A stretch of DNA of 64,000 nucleotides from an uncultured bacterium. GTDB taxonomy: Bacteria; Margulisbacteria; Marinamargulisbacteria; SXXA01. Shown here piece by piece: positions 19,023 to 28,693 of this stretch. The notes under the pieces are model-generated. The model was not told the origin of the DNA. It did not search any database and saw only the letters and a list, made by a program, of their open reading frames with translations. The stretch spans positions 101,505 to 165,504 of the forward strand of contig CAIPHK010000040.1 of assembly GCA_903864835.1 (NCBI GenBank), in the 5' to 3' direction. Position 1 is the stretch's first letter. The number at the start of each line of letters is the position of its first letter. The translations under genes and the position numbers were made by a program.

Positions 19023-19685
19023 TCAGTTATGAAGATGAGGCACAGTGGGTACGGTGCTCAGCGTATCAATAATCTTTTGAAGATCGTCATCGCCATGAAT
19101 CAGGGACCCTCCGCCCAGCGCCGAAAGAAATGCCATATCAGCGGGCTCGTTCCCGACACCGATACTATTTCTTAGAATTTCAATATCAAATCTTGCGATA
19201 ATTTCGACTTTTTTTTGAATACCACGCACCACCTTCGACACAGCCCGCCGGTTTGAGGAATTCCCGATGCAGGTGGTCGTACATATCGATTCAGAAATGC
19301 CCAATTCTCTTCCAATTGGATGCACCAAAATATCAAAATTTGCACTCAAAAGGACTGGAGTATACCCATTGTCTTTAAGCGCGTGAACTAAACCCTTCGC
19401 AGGTCTTCGTAGGCGGAAGGGAAGGTCTTCGAGCACCCATTTCTGGATCAGCACATCTAAATTATGGGGCGAAATGCCCTTCAGGCACCAGCAAAAAATT
19501 GTGTCGGCATATCGTTGCGGAGAGATCAGTTTCAGTTTAAACACAACATAGGGTATGCATGCCATACTGAAGCGCAGTCTTCCCCGGATTAACCAAAATA
19601 GTAAGAAGCTTAAAAAGGTATCCCGGGTCGTCAGAGTGCCATCAAGATCCAGGAATGCAAATCTTGACGAGGAGTAAACCGTCAC
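19023..19685 (-). CDS. HAD-superfamily phosphatase (subfamily IB, SerB-like)
   Basis: 220 residues. HAD motif I is DLDGTLTTRD at the N-terminus, motif II LLSANFDILVHP near residue 113, and motif III/IV region GVGNEPADMAFLSAL near residue 180. A hydrophobic stretch (LSFLLFWLIRGRLRF) lies in the cap. Such proteins remove phosphate from small metabolites. It overlaps the ATP-grasp gene by 4 bases, so the pair probably act in sequence, for instance a phosphorylated intermediate that is then ligated (inference). Confidence 0.8.
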   Translation of the reverse strand: MTVYSSSRFAFLDLDGTLTTRDTFLSFLLFWLIRGRLRFSMACIPYVVFKLKLISPQRYADTIFCWCLKGISPHNLDVLIQKWVLEDLPFRLRRPAKGLVHALKDNGYTPVLLSANFDILVHPIGRELGISESICTTTCIGNSSNRRAVSKVVRGIQKKVEIIARFDIEILRNSIGVGNEPADMAFLSALGGGSLIHGDDDLQKIIDTLSTVPTVPHLHN

Positions 19686-20920
19686 AGAACGTCGATATTA
19701 AAAAATACAGGCTCATCAGAATTAACACCACCCGAAGTGATCATTTTTTTAAGGTAATATAGGCCTTCCCCCAACAATGCGAATGGATCCTCCCACGAGA
19801 AATCATCATAGAAGTCACAGCGCATAGTAAATGGATTAAACCTTGATTTCCGATTGAGGCCGGCAATAACCAATCGAATACCTGCACCCAATATCCACCC
19901 CACCTTGACACCCACACGATACTCCAGCACGGGAGAGGGAGTTTTTCCCTCGATCAACTGACATAGCAAATAAGGGAAGTCGACCCCGGAATAATAGGGC
20001 AACGCTAAGGAGCCCCAAAACCGAGGATTAATCTCGATAAACCAAACCTGGCCTGTATCCGGATTGACCTTAAATTCAACCATCGCCACCCCCTGCCATT
20101 GGAGGTGGCGGAGCAATCGAATCGCATGTTCTTCAATCAGCGGCAGTTTGGCACTTTGGCGATAAATACTGGTACCCCCTGACACTAACTTCTCCGCCAG
20201 TCTTTCGTGGGTAAATTGAGCAATTAATTGTCCCGACTCCGAAAAAAGACAAGAAACTCCGTACCCGATTCCATCGACATATTCTTGTAAAATCCAGTGT
20301 CGAATGGAACCTAAAAAGGGAGCCAGCTCATCACTGGAATTGAGGTAAAATACGCCGCTTGCACCATTGGACTGAGTCAGCTTTAGGACAACCGGCTTCG
20401 GGGTGGCGTTAAAAAAATCAAACGCCTCTTCATGGGTCAGCGGAAAACAAGACCGAGGAGTAGGAACACCGATTGACTCCGCAATGGCACCCGATGAATT
20501 TTTTTTGTGGGCGACTTTTAGTATCGATAGCGACGGACATAATATCTTGATTCCATTGTCATTCAGCCTCGTCTTGTAGGCAGAAGCGACAAACGATTCC
20601 TCGTGGCTTGGGATCCAAATTGAGATATCGTTGGTTTTACAAATAGCAATAATATGGTCGATATACCGATCCGGATTTTTGGCAAATGAGGAAATGATCA
20701 GGTTCTTATAGGTATACCGAGACAACCGATTAATGGTCATCCATGCCGTCGACACAACGAAAGTTTGGTAACCCTGGTTGTGCAGGCTCTTGTTGATGAT
20801 ATAACTCATCCGATTCCATCCATAGGTGATTAACACTCGTTTTTTTGATGAGGGGACGGTTGGGTCATTGGGTTGCGACGATGGAATTTTCATATGAGCA
20901 GATAGTTTGTGACACTCCAT
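19682..20920 (-). CDS. ATP-grasp ligase (carbamoyl-phosphate-synthase-like)
   Basis: 412 residues. N-terminal Rossmann-like domain (KRVLITYGWNRMSYII), then an ATP-grasp core: PKPVVLKLTQSNGASGV (ATP-binding Lys and glycine loop), WILQEYVDGIGYGVSC, and VWFIEINPRFWGSL with the Mg-binding Glu and Asn. The family forms amide or peptide bonds through an acyl-phosphate. Placed between a HAD phosphatase and a sugar aminotransferase, it could attach an amino acid or other acid to an amino sugar (inference). Overlaps of 4 bases downstream and 1 base upstream show tight coupling. Confidence 0.82.
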   Translation of the reverse strand: MECHKLSAHMKIPSSQPNDPTVPSSKKRVLITYGWNRMSYIINKSLHNQGYQTFVVSTAWMTINRLSRYTYKNLIISSFAKNPDRYIDHIIAICKTNDISIWIPSHEESFVASAYKTRLNDNGIKILCPSLSILKVAHKKNSSGAIAESIGVPTPRSCFPLTHEEAFDFFNATPKPVVLKLTQSNGASGVFYLNSSDELAPFLGSIRHWILQEYVDGIGYGVSCLFSESGQLIAQFTHERLAEKLVSGGTSIYRQSAKLPLIEEHAIRLLRHLQWQGVAMVEFKVNPDTGQVWFIEINPRFWGSLALPYYSGVDFPYLLCQLIEGKTPSPVLEYRVGVKVGWILGAGIRLVIAGLNRKSRFNPFTMRCDFYDDFSWEDPFALLGEGLYYLKKMITSGGVNSDEPVFFNIDVL

Positions 20921-22056
20921 TATATCAAAAAGTTCCCGATTCTCCTTAGAAAATCAATTACTTTTTGAATATCGTCATGAACGGGGATCCCACACGTGAC
21001 CTCGGCTAAGTAAGCAGCGTTGGGATACTGCGTCCGATCAAATTTCCAGGCGGATAGGTCACCTTGAACGGGATGCAGTGGCGACGTAAACCAGTCGATT
21101 ATTCTAATTTTTGATTTTTCCGCTTCCGCAAAAAACGCCGCGCGATCCGATGTCCGAACCGGATACAACAAAAATCCATGGTCGGAGAGTACCGAATCGG
21201 GCACGGTAGTCTTCTTCATTTCTTTGAGACACGCATGAATCTGTAGGGCATGGACGCGTCGATTGGCATGCAACTTAGGGAAGCTTTTTAACGCCCTCAT
21301 GCCTTCTTTTATTTGAACCGGCCCCATTGACTGCAAAAAATGGGGGGCCATCGTGACACTCGTTAACTCGTCCCCCTGAGATGAACCGGTAACGATATTA
21401 AATCTGCTTAGCACCCGGTAGATTTTTCGCAGTAGCCAATACGTCCGGTCATTTAAAAGCCAGCGCTTTACCGCAAGTTGGCAGGCCAATTCGAGTTGCT
21501 GCTTATAGGAAGGCAGATCCACGGTCATTTCATCGATACCGACCACTAACGCCTCGCGATTGAGTTGCAAATAGCCCCCCAGGCCGGTAGAAAAGGGTTT
21601 ATTCCATTGGCTGGAAAAAAAACTGGCATCACAAAAACTCCCGTTGGGTTGGCCTTGGTAAGTTCCCCCAAATCCATGGGTACAATCTTCGATGGTTACG
21701 ATCCCATATTTTTTTCCCAATGCGGCAATTTTGTCGACATCCCAGGATAATCCATACGTATTTTGGCAGATTATCGCCTTGGTCTTTGGTGTAATTGCTG
21801 CTTGAAGATCGTCGGCATTACAGCAAAACGTATCGGGATTTACATCGACATAGATGGGGATTGCACCCGTATACAAGATGGCATTGGGGACAACAACGCA
21901 GGTATATGCGGGCAAAATGACGTCATCTCCCGGCCCCACACCCACGGATTTTAACAACGCATACAGGGCACCCCGTCCTTTCCAGAATAGCCGCAGGTTT
22001 TTGGATGACCCGGTAAATTGAGAAAGTTGATGACTAAATTGTGTGGTTAGTTCCAC
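20920..22056 (-). CDS. DegT/DnrJ/EryC1/StrS-family aminotransferase, divergent
   Basis: 378 residues with the family fold: GDDVILPAYTCVVVPNAIL, TIEDCTHGFGGTYQG and a Schiff-base lysine in SSQWNKPFSTGLGG. The usual FSFHxxK motif is changed to QWNKPFSTG, a subgroup different from the other two aminotransferases here. Substrate unknown; it may aminate a sugar or another small ketone. It overlaps the GNAT gene upstream by 10 bases and the ATP-grasp gene by 1 base, so the four genes GNAT-aminotransferase-ATP-grasp-HAD look like one functional module. Confidence 0.82.
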   Translation of the reverse strand: MELTTQFSHQLSQFTGSSKNLRLFWKGRGALYALLKSVGVGPGDDVILPAYTCVVVPNAILYTGAIPIYVDVNPDTFCCNADDLQAAITPKTKAIICQNTYGLSWDVDKIAALGKKYGIVTIEDCTHGFGGTYQGQPNGSFCDASFFSSQWNKPFSTGLGGYLQLNREALVVGIDEMTVDLPSYKQQLELACQLAVKRWLLNDRTYWLLRKIYRVLSRFNIVTGSSQGDELTSVTMAPHFLQSMGPVQIKEGMRALKSFPKLHANRRVHALQIHACLKEMKKTTVPDSVLSDHGFLLYPVRTSDRAAFFAEAEKSKIRIIDWFTSPLHPVQGDLSAWKFDRTQYPNAAYLAEVTCGIPVHDDIQKVIDFLRRIGNFLI

Positions 22057-22919
22057 GGTTGCGCCATGCCATCAAAGAGAGTTGCCAATCCGGCGACCTT
22101 CCCGCTCGAGAGCTTAAAGATATCCCGAACTTTTAAAACTATCGGTCGAAAAAATAGAAGCACTTTATTTGGAGAAAATGTCATTAAAATTGCCTTTTTT
22201 TCAAATCCAAATTTGGAAACCAAATATTCCTGAAATTCAGTCGGATGATAAATTCGCTTAAACCCGGCGTTGATCGTGTATCCCTGACAGAGGTACGCAT
22301 TGGACATCACGTACACCAGGGCATAGGAACTTTGCTTATCCAGGTAAAGGGGGCATAAATCAATTTGGTGAAAATAACACTGGGTATCGGGCAAAATATA
22401 GTTAATGCTAAACCCGGCCATTTTCCCTTCAAAAAACACGCCCCAGAGATGAACCTCGTCCGGAAAATTTACATATACTTGAAGGGTATTTAAAAAGTCT
22501 TTCTTGGAAAAGGAAGTCTTTCTTTTGCGAGAACAGCGTGCAGCCACCGATAGCCCATCTCTCGACAAAAAGTCGGAAACAGATAGTTTTTCGACGGTGC
22601 AGTGCGTAAGCCCTTTTCGAATGTCATACCGTTTTTTAGCGGGTATTTTTTCCAGATCGATGGGTTCAGCGCGGTGTAAATAATACCAATTCCCCCCAGA
22701 TGGCGGGGCGGCGTTAAATTCAATCACCCCCAAGGTACCTAACGACTGCCGGACGGAGTGGCAGTCCGACTCCGTCAAGGTACTCGGTACCAACGGGTTA
22801 AAACATGCGGCCATGGCCAGCGGGCCGTGTTTGAAAAAGAGCTGGCGAATAGCAATGACATTTGGAATGTTTAAATCATCATAAAATTGATGAAATCGAT
22901 CAACGTTGTCGGTGGCCAT
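22047..22919 (-). CDS. GNAT/FemAB-like acyltransferase
   Basis: 290 residues, not firmly recognised. KKRYDIRKG near residue 115 and the later VHLWGVFFEGKMAGFSINY, then YALVYVMSNAYL, resemble FemAB/BioF2-like GNAT proteins that acylate cell-envelope molecules. It is the first gene of the run leading down to the PglC-type transferase. An in-frame stop lies 12 codons upstream of the ATG, with no other start between, so the N-terminus is as given. Its acyl donor and acceptor are unknown; amino sugar acylation would fit the neighbours. Confidence 0.6.
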   Translation of the reverse strand: MATDNVDRFHQFYDDLNIPNVIAIRQLFFKHGPLAMAACFNPLVPSTLTESDCHSVRQSLGTLGVIEFNAAPPSGGNWYYLHRAEPIDLEKIPAKKRYDIRKGLTHCTVEKLSVSDFLSRDGLSVAARCSRKRKTSFSKKDFLNTLQVYVNFPDEVHLWGVFFEGKMAGFSINYILPDTQCYFHQIDLCPLYLDKQSSYALVYVMSNAYLCQGYTINAGFKRIYHPTEFQEYLVSKFGFEKKAILMTFSPNKVLLFFRPIVLKVRDIFKLSSGKVAGLATLFDGMAQPWN

Positions 22920-23047
22920 AATACGTACTTGTTCCCTCGACTCTGTGCGTTGTTAAGGATAGGCATCCTACAGAACACATTGGAGGTAAACAATATTTTC
23001 GAGTACTATCCCCCACCTGCGTACTACTTACGATAGCAAACCCGTCC

Positions 23048-24355
23048 ATGAAAAAAAAAATACTCCACTCAATTAAACAATCCAATACGCTACTCCAAAT
23101 TTACGGCTACAAATTTGCCTATACGGTCTTTTATTTTTTGTTTCAATTTTTCGTCGTCAAAATGATGAGCAAGGCCGAGTTTGGACATTTTTCATTTTAT
23201 ACGTCGGTTGTTGTATATTTTGGGTCGTTCTCTTTGTTGGGAGCGATCGTGTATTACCGTCGCCAAATTGCAAAAGGGAAAACGCTCGCGGGATCATATC
23301 TTTTAATCCCCCTTGTCAATTTTTTTGTCGGGCTTGGAGTTGTTTTTTTTACGGTTCCAAAATCTCCTCGAATTTGGGGGGAATTGGTAGTTATTTTGTC
23401 GGTCTCCGTGATTGTGAGCATCATTACCACCATCTGCAATGCGTTAGAGCAGTATACAGAGCAATATAAAATGATTGTTTGGATGTCGATATGGAACCTG
23501 GCTTGCCTGGTTTTTCTTCTGCTTGGCCATCAGTTTTCGGTGGAATTTTTGCTCCGCCTTTGGGCAATCAATGCACTATGCATTCTGCCCGTATTGTTTA
23601 TTCGATACCGTAAAGTGATCTCCCAACTTAAAATAGAGTGGGATGGATGGCGCTATTTTTTCCCGTCCTACCTCAGTTTAATTTTTTTATACTTGGTGGT
23701 ATTCCCGTTTGAATTTTTCCGGTATTTTGATAAATGGCTAATTAAGACTACTTTTTCGGCTGACTTTTTAGGAAGCTATGCCTTTAACATATTGATTGTG
23801 ACCTCATTTGTGTCGTTGTTTATTCGTCCACTCGAAGGCATTTTGGCCACCGAATTAGCGAAGGTCCAATTGGGGTCGATCACCAAACTATCCAAAATCA
23901 TCAGCCGTCATTACCTCAAAATTACGGTATTGTACGCGGGTCTACTTTTTTATATCCCCTTGTCTAATGTCATCTTAAAAGTGGGGGGCCTGACCCAATA
24001 CATGAGCACTGTTCACATCTTTTTATTTATCTATGCCTTCTATATTTTGTATTCGTTTGGAGCGCCACTGTTAATGCTCCTCAACTATAACGGTACAAAA
24101 AAACATCTCAGTCTCTTTTTTGTCACCAATGCCATTTTGTTTGTGGGGGTCTTTTTAGGAACGCGATTTTTCTTACGGCCAACCGCATTCTTGGGGCTCT
24201 TTTTGGCGTATCAGGTGGGGAATGTTCTCACGTTAGTGCGCTTGGTCCCCAACGGATCACGGATATTTGGGGTGTCGATGCAGCTGGTTTTCCGCCGACT
24301 AAAGAACACCATCTGGATTTTTGACAGGAAGTTGCTTCATATAAAACCCCAATAA
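23048..24355 (+). CDS. Polysaccharide flippase (Wzx/MATE-like)
   Basis: 435 residues, almost entirely membrane spanning with about 12 predicted helices (for example FAYTVFYFLFQFFVV, YLSLIFLYLVVFPFEFF, IFLFIYAFYILYSF). Gene position in a glycan locus and topology point to a Wzx-type transporter that flips undecaprenyl-linked oligosaccharides across the inner membrane. It diverges from the 22.9-kb operon; 128 bases separate the starts. Its last 57 bases overlap the convergent glycosyltransferase gene. Confidence 0.85.
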   Translation: MKKKILHSIKQSNTLLQIYGYKFAYTVFYFLFQFFVVKMMSKAEFGHFSFYTSVVVYFGSFSLLGAIVYYRRQIAKGKTLAGSYLLIPLVNFFVGLGVVFFTVPKSPRIWGELVVILSVSVIVSIITTICNALEQYTEQYKMIVWMSIWNLACLVFLLLGHQFSVEFLLRLWAINALCILPVLFIRYRKVISQLKIEWDGWRYFFPSYLSLIFLYLVVFPFEFFRYFDKWLIKTTFSADFLGSYAFNILIVTSFVSLFIRPLEGILATELAKVQLGSITKLSKIISRHYLKITVLYAGLLFYIPLSNVILKVGGLTQYMSTVHIFLFIYAFYILYSFGAPLLMLLNYNGTKKHLSLFFVTNAILFVGVFLGTRFFLRPTAFLGLFLAYQVGNVLTLVRLVPNGSRIFGVSMQLVFRRLKNTIWIFDRKLLHIKPQ

Positions 24356-25498
24356 TTGCCCCCAAATGGCCACTTGATTGTAGCGTTGGACGGACGAACG
24401 GGCCTGGGCCGTGACACGATTTAGAAGGCCCGTGTCCTCACTCAGTCGCTTCATGGCATGCGCCAATGCCTCCCAGTCTCGGGGAGGGACGATCAACCCG
24501 TTGACCTCGGGGTGGATGACTTCGTTGCAGCCCATGATATCGGTGGTAATACAGGGCACCTCCATCGCGCAGGCTTGGAGCAACACTTGGGGAAGGCCCT
24601 CTCTGTAACTGGGTAATAGGAGCACGTCACAGGCGGCCAAGCTGATACGGATATCCGGTGTAAACCCCAATAGATGGATACCCGGATGGGTGTGTAATAG
24701 GTGATGTGTGGCCTCGGAAATTTGATTCAGGCCATGATCAAAATCCCCGGCCATCATTAACGCCACGGTGGGATTTTCCTCGTACCGTTTCACAAAGGCC
24801 GTCACGAGCTCTTCGACCCCTTTGTCTTTGACCATCCGCCCGGCAAATAAAAATACAAAGCGGTCTTGGAGGGCGAGTTGATGGGCTAATGTGTCCGCCA
24901 AGGCCTGTACCTCGGGCGTCCGTTGGTAGTGGGCGAGGTTGATCCCGTTGCTACTGCCCGGTTCAAAAAAATGAATCTTGGCCGACGGGGTGAGTGATTC
25001 CGCCATAAGATAGTCTTTGAGGCCTTGGGAATTGGGGACTACCACCGTAGCGCAGGCGTAGGCCAGTCTCTCGGTACACAGCAATAACTGTCGCTTGAAT
25101 CCCTTGGTGACCATCAGGGGCATTCCCGCCACGGTATGGATCCGCGTCGGCACTCCCGCCACTTTGGCAGCCATCATGGCGATCAACCCCGCCTTGGGGG
25201 TGTGGGAATGCACGATATCCGGGGCTTCGCGCCAAAAGAAACGGATCATCTTGAATAGCGACACCAGATCTTGAAACGGGGTTATTTTCCGCGTGAGCCC
25301 AATGCCCACCGTCGCCACACCTTCGTCTGCGCCAGTATCTGCGAGTTCGGGACCAGGGGTGGAGACCGCGATCAGCTCAAAATGCTGGGCCATAAACCGC
25401 AATTGGCCGCGCAATAAATATCGAAAGGATATCGGGAAGGTCACCACGCGAATGAGCTTGGGTTTTAGTGAGGGAGCCACGTGTTTTTCCATTGCCAT
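24299..25498 (-). CDS. Glycosyltransferase family 4/GT1 (GT-B fold)
   Basis: About 400 residues. N-terminal acceptor domain (LIRVVTFPISFRYLLRGQLRFM is split here by its position), DIVHSHTPKAGLIAMMAAK, then the donor domain with FLFAGRMVKDKGVEELVTAF and the EX7E-type region LLPSYREGLPQVLLQACAMEVPCITTD. Retaining GT4 enzymes use nucleotide sugars on the cytoplasmic face. The ATG at 25498 still overlaps the asnB-like gene by 34 bases; an ATG at 25492 is possible. The 3' end overlaps the flippase gene by 57 bases on the other strand. Confidence 0.9.
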   Translation of the reverse strand: MAMEKHVAPSLKPKLIRVVTFPISFRYLLRGQLRFMAQHFELIAVSTPGPELADTGADEGVATVGIGLTRKITPFQDLVSLFKMIRFFWREAPDIVHSHTPKAGLIAMMAAKVAGVPTRIHTVAGMPLMVTKGFKRQLLLCTERLAYACATVVVPNSQGLKDYLMAESLTPSAKIHFFEPGSSNGINLAHYQRTPEVQALADTLAHQLALQDRFVFLFAGRMVKDKGVEELVTAFVKRYEENPTVALMMAGDFDHGLNQISEATHHLLHTHPGIHLLGFTPDIRISLAACDVLLLPSYREGLPQVLLQACAMEVPCITTDIMGCNEVIHPEVNGLIVPPRDWEALAHAMKRLSEDTGLLNRVTAQARSSVQRYNQVAIWGQLLGFYMKQLPVKNPDGVL

Positions 25499-27375
25499 AG
25501 TTGAAACAAAAACCAAATCAAATGGGCACTTACAAACCGGCGGCTGGATAAAAAGTCGGAGATCATTTGGGTGGCCGTCGTTTGATTTAATTGAAAGGTC
25601 TTAAAAAATTCAGCATCATTTTGGAGGGCGAGTAATTGTGGCTTAAGCGGGCCTTTTAACCAACTGTATACCGGGATTCCAAACCCACGCTTCACCGTAT
25701 CAATTAACTCAGTGGGCAGATGGGTATTTAAAATATCCCGCAAAATGGCCTTGTTCTGCCCATTTCTAAATTTGTAGTCGTCCGGAAGTCCGAGGGCAAA
25801 TTCGATGAGATGGTGATCCAAAAACGGTTCGCGGCCTTCTAACGCAACGCCCATCGTGGCGCGGTCTACTTTGGTCAAAATGTCGCCGGGTAGGTAGGTC
25901 TGGATATCGATAAGCCCCATGTAGGAGACCCCATGGCCCTCCGTCGGTGTGATCCCATGGTCCACACTGGGGAGCGGGGAGAAATTTAACAAAGAACGCA
26001 ATTGGCTGTCTGTAATATATTCTCCGGACTTTTTAAAAAACTCACCCAAAGTATCGGCATCACAGGCATCCCGAAATTTTGAAAATTTGTCTTTGATGTT
26101 CCCAAATCGATTAAAATACGGGAGCGCCCCAATCCACCGTTCTAACGCAATCGGATCAATGGGCCCCAATGCCTTTTGGAGATGCTGGCGAAGTCCCCGG
26201 GGAATCCGTTGCAATTTGGGAAAAAACGACAGTCCGGCCTGATATTTGGTATATCCGCCAAACAATTCGTCGCCCCCGTCGGCGGATAGCGTCACACTGA
26301 CTTGCTGTTTGGCCAGCCGAGACACCACCGTGGTTGGGATGGCCGACGAATCGCCAAAGGGTTCGTCGTAGCGATGGGGGAGTTCAGGGATAATCGATAA
26401 AAAATCGGCTTCCGTACAATAATATTCGGTGTGCTGTGTGCCCAGATGGGCCGCGATTTGTTTGGCCAAGCCGGCTTCGTTGTAGGCTTTGTCTTCAAAC
26501 CCAATCGTAAAGGTTTGTAACGGCTGGGTTTTGGACAAAATGGATGCCACCAGAGAGGAATCAATGCCACTGCTCAAAAATACGCCGACAGGCACATCGG
26601 AGACCATCCGCAGATTAAAGCTTTCTTCCAATAGGGGTTGGGCCGCTTCGACGGCCTCCTCATACGATTGAACTGAGGGGGGACGATGCAGCGCCTCCCG
26701 GGGATCCCAATATCGATTAATTTGGATCGCGGCCTGGGCATCTAATGTCAGAAAACAGCCTGGTTCCAATTTTTGAACATGTCTAAAAATACTGGCGGGG
26801 CCTTGGATATAACCAACTTTAAAATATCCGCCCAACACATCGAGGTTTAGGGTGCGATCAAATTGAGGATGTTGCATTAAGGCTTTAAGTTCGGACCCGA
26901 ACAAAAATACACCGTCTTTAAAATACCAATACAACGGTTTTACCCCGACCCGGTCCCGACAGAGGGTCAGCTGGTGGGTCTGTTGATCCCAAATCGCAAA
27001 GGCAAACATCCCGCGACAATGGGAAATAATGTCCTGGCCCCAGAATTCAAATCCCTTGAGCAACACTTCCGTATCACTGTGGGTTTTAAACTGAATCCCT
27101 TCGGCCTCTAATTGGTGCCGGATTTCTTTAAAATTATAAATTTCGCCGTTGTACACAATGACAAATCGGTCCGTCACCATGGGTTGATGGCCGAGGGGGG
27201 AGAGATCCAAAATCGATAGCCGTCGATGCCCGAGCCCGAGTTGCCCCTGCAAATCGATGTATACACCCGCATCGTCGGGGCCACCGGCCGATAGGGTATC
27301 CCGCATTTGGCAGACATCCGTTTCAGGATGTTCCGGGGGCGTATTAAATGTTCGATAGCCAGTAATGCGGCACAT
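25465..27375 (-). CDS. asnB: Asparagine synthase (glutamine-hydrolysing) family protein
   Basis: 636 residues. Class II glutaminase domain from the N-terminal Cys2, with GHRRLSILDLSPLGHQPM and IVYNGEIYNFKEIR, then the synthetase domain with the PP-loop VFLSSGIDSSLVASIL and SADGGDELFGGYTKY. The start reads MCRITG where the family usually has MCGI(A/V)G, so the oxyanion-side Gly3 is Arg while Cys2 is kept. Within glycan loci such enzymes (WbpS/AsnB-like) often amidate sugar carboxylates or similar acids, so a role other than asparagine supply is possible. It diverges from the acyl module. Confidence 0.9.
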   Translation of the reverse strand: MCRITGYRTFNTPPEHPETDVCQMRDTLSAGGPDDAGVYIDLQGQLGLGHRRLSILDLSPLGHQPMVTDRFVIVYNGEIYNFKEIRHQLEAEGIQFKTHSDTEVLLKGFEFWGQDIISHCRGMFAFAIWDQQTHQLTLCRDRVGVKPLYWYFKDGVFLFGSELKALMQHPQFDRTLNLDVLGGYFKVGYIQGPASIFRHVQKLEPGCFLTLDAQAAIQINRYWDPREALHRPPSVQSYEEAVEAAQPLLEESFNLRMVSDVPVGVFLSSGIDSSLVASILSKTQPLQTFTIGFEDKAYNEAGLAKQIAAHLGTQHTEYYCTEADFLSIIPELPHRYDEPFGDSSAIPTTVVSRLAKQQVSVTLSADGGDELFGGYTKYQAGLSFFPKLQRIPRGLRQHLQKALGPIDPIALERWIGALPYFNRFGNIKDKFSKFRDACDADTLGEFFKKSGEYITDSQLRSLLNFSPLPSVDHGITPTEGHGVSYMGLIDIQTYLPGDILTKVDRATMGVALEGREPFLDHHLIEFALGLPDDYKFRNGQNKAILRDILNTHLPTELIDTVKRGFGIPVYSWLKGPLKPQLLALQNDAEFFKTFQLNQTTATQMISDFLSSRRFVSAHLIWFLFQLWQWKNTWLPH

Positions 27376-27499
27376 TCAAAAGATCGCCTTTCAAGACCGC
27401 AGGGGGGCGTGGAAATGGGGAGAATAATGTCGGAAAAGTGTAGCCGCTTTTGAGTGTAAAGTCGACTCATTCCCGGCGGGTATGACAAATTTGGCACCC

Positions 27500-28693
27500 A
27501 TGAAGTCACGATTATTTGAAACATTTCAAGTGGGGGAAATTGCTGAATTAACCCACGTAATTACCTAATCCGATGTTGAAAAATTTGTAGCGCTCACCGG
27601 GGACGATAATCCCCTTCACGTCGATAAACAGTACGCTAAAACCACGGTCTTTAAAGAACCCGTTGCCCACGGAATGTTGGGGGCCTCTTTTATTTCGACA
27701 CTCATTGGCAAACATATCCCCGGAGATGGGGCCCTGTGGGTCTCTCAAAGTTTTGAGTTCTTACTTCCGGTACGTATCGGAGATACCTTAACGATCTCTG
27801 CCAAAATTATCGAAAAATACGATACCCAACGGATGTTGGTATTGGAAACCGACATCGTGAATCAACATAAACAAACGGTGGTCCGCGGTGTGGCCAAAGT
27901 CAAAAAAATGGAACAGGCGGAACCCGTCGTCGAATCGACCGACACCCCCGTGGCCCCTGTCGTCATCGTAGTGGGCGCAAGCCGGGGAATCGGGGCCCAA
28001 ACCGCCATTCAGTTGGCCGGGGCGGGGTACCGGGTGGCGGTGGTGTATTCCAAAGACAAATCGGGTGCAGACGAGGTGGTCGCCACCATTACGTCGCAGG
28101 GTGGGCAGGCGTCTGGGTACTGCGCGGATGTACGGGATTCTGTCGCTGTTGCGGGAATGGTCACCGCAGTGATTCGTCAATACGGCACCGTGACCGACTT
28201 GGTATTTGGTGCCACCAGTAAAATTATCGCCACGGATTTTGGATCCTTAACTTGGCCGGACATGGCGTCGCATTTGGATATCCAAGTCAAAGGGGCGTTC
28301 CATTGTATCCAAAACGTCCTTCCCGAATTTTGTCAGAATAAGCGGGGATCTGTGGTGGTGTTGGGTAGTGTTGCGGCCGATGGCACGCCGCCCCTCAAAT
28401 GGGCCGGATACACCGCATCCAAAGCCGCGTTGGTCTCGTTGGTTAAATCGCTGGCAGTGGAATATGGCCCCCAAGGCATTCGGTTTAACGCGGTCTCCCC
28501 GGGGATGACGGACACGGGCCTGATCGCCGACATTCCTGAAAAAGCCCGGATGCTCGCCAAGATGCAAACCCCGTTACGCCGCCTGGCCCAATGTGAGGAC
28601 ATTGCCGGGACTATCGCCTTTTTATTAAGCCCCGCCGCACGGCATATCACCGGTGAAACCATTCGCGTGAATGGGGGACAGGTGATGTTATGA
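27500..28693 (+). CDS. MaoC hydratase - SDR ketoreductase fusion, interrupted by in-frame TAA at codon 23
   Basis: The full frame starts MKSRLFETFQVGEIAE at 27500 and continues through TAA at 27566-27568 into SDVEKFVALTGDDNPLHVD, the hot-dog active-site motif of MaoC/(R)-enoyl hydratases. The intact ATG-started part is 27674-28693 (339 codons), which begins after that motif. Residues about 165-395 are a short-chain dehydrogenase: VVGASRGIGAQTA, catalytic YTASKAAL, and C-terminal HITGETIRVNGGQ. Together they would hydrate an enoyl-thioester and interconvert 3-keto/3-hydroxyacyl groups. Coupled by ATGA to the FkbH gene. The premature stop may silence the MaoC half; the SDR might be made by re-initiation. 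Confidence 0.8.
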
